Shown here: positions 5,899 to 6,246 of the stretch, one piece after another | Position numbering within the stretch: the first letter of the stretch is position 1 | How the letters are laid out: every line of letters begins with the position of its first letter | NCBI GenBank assembly: GCA_031254905.1 | Contig: JAIRTN010000099.1 | Location: 1 to 6,246, forward strand | DNA from: Coriobacteriales bacterium | GTDB lineage: Bacteria > Actinomycetota > Coriobacteriia > Coriobacteriales > UBA8131 | Reading direction: 5' to 3' | DNA length: 6,246 bases | Notes under the pieces: generated by a model | Told to the model about the DNA's origin: nothing | What the model saw: only the letters and a program-made list of their open reading frames with translations | Database searches by the model: none | Position numbers and translations under genes: made by a program

Positions 5899-6246
5899 TT
5901 AGCCTCCGAACTCCTCGGGCGGACGTGCGGTAGCGGCGGCAGCGCCCGCCTCGTCCGCGGCACGGATGACGGCGCGTCGCACCTTGCCGTTGACGGTTTT
6001 GGGAAGCGCCTCAACATAGGAGATAAGGCGCGGATATTTATAGGGCGCGGTCTGCTTCTTGACCCATGTTTGAAGTTCTTTCGTCAAGGCGTCGCTTCCC
6101 TCGAAATCGGGGGCAAGGACAATAGTAGCCTTGACGGCAGTACCCCGCACGGGGTCGGGCACGCCGGTTACGGCACACTCGCGTACCGCGGGATGCTCAA
6201 GCAAGACACTCTCTATCTCAAAGGGGCCGATGCGATAACCGCTCGA
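5899..6246 (-). CDS. Acyl-CoA synthetase (AMP-forming, medium-chain/acetate type), C-terminal part
   Basis: The C-terminal 115 residues of an ANL-superfamily enzyme that activates a carboxylic acid as acyl-AMP and transfers it to CoA. The frame is open to the right edge (begins [13 protein letters not shown]), so the ATG-like TTG at 6204 is internal and the N-terminal ATP-binding domain lies outside. The visible part is the mobile C-terminal domain: the hinge-following [12 protein letters not shown] (2-13), [21 protein letters not shown] (15-35) and the A10 motif [10 protein letters not shown] (82-91) with the catalytic lysine K88. The GYRIGPFE wording resembles medium-chain acyl-CoA synthetases (ACSM-like), but the acid substrate cannot be fixed from this domain. 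An Ala/Pro-rich tail ([16 protein letters not shown]) extends beyond the usual end. Stop TAA at 5901-5899. deoC follows 85 bases downstream. Confidence 0.93.
   Translation of the reverse strand, partial: SSGYRIGPFEIESVLLEHPAVRECAVTGVPDPVRGTAVKATIVLAPDFEGSDALTKELQTWVKKQTAPYKYPRLISYVEALPKTVNGKVRRAVIRAADEAGAAAATARPPEEFGG

Overview
This window looks like chromosome from a moderately GC-rich (roughly 55-60%) anaerobic Gram-positive. An Eggerthellales-type actinobacterium (Coriobacteriia) is my best guess. The guess rests on base composition, the type of MacB/FtsX permease with a long extracellular coiled coil, and the V4R plus GGDEF gene pair. It is inference from family resemblance, not a database match. 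I see no rRNA, tRNA, CRISPR array, insertion sequence or phage gene.

Layout. Bases 1-2838 (+) hold the 3' part of a large FtsX/MacB-type ABC transporter permease whose N-terminus lies left of the window. After a short convergent gap (2839-2907), everything else is on the minus strand. Reading in the direction of transcription (right to left) there is the C-terminal end of an AMP-forming acyl-CoA synthetase (6246-5899), deoC (5813-5094), a 248-base control region (5093-4846), a small V4R-domain protein (4845-4309), and a soluble HAMP/PAS-like/GGDEF diguanylate cyclase (4289-2908). The cyclase reading frame is broken near its 5' end.

How the genes work together. The acyl-CoA synthetase and deoC are in tandem and may be co-transcribed, but they share no obvious pathway beyond both feeding carbon into central metabolism. 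The V4R gene has its own good promoter (-35 TGGTCA, 17-bp spacer, -10 TATAAT) and a strong Shine-Dalgarno. The cyclase follows 19 bases later. The pair is best read as a two-gene signalling operon: a ligand- and probably metal-binding V4R sensor protein made together with a cytosolic c-di-GMP synthase.

The most interesting points are: (1) a probable one-base loss near 4176-4181 that splits the cyclase into a 40-codon N-terminal piece and a long frame lacking a convincing start; (2) the V4R protein carries a Cys-X22-Glu-X2-Cys-X7-Cys pattern like the zinc site of phenol-sensing V4R regulators; (3) symmetrical and repeated elements around the V4R promoter and leader; (4) a long imperfect inverted repeat starting exactly at the deoC stop codon; (5) the long coiled coil inserted in the permease ectodomain.
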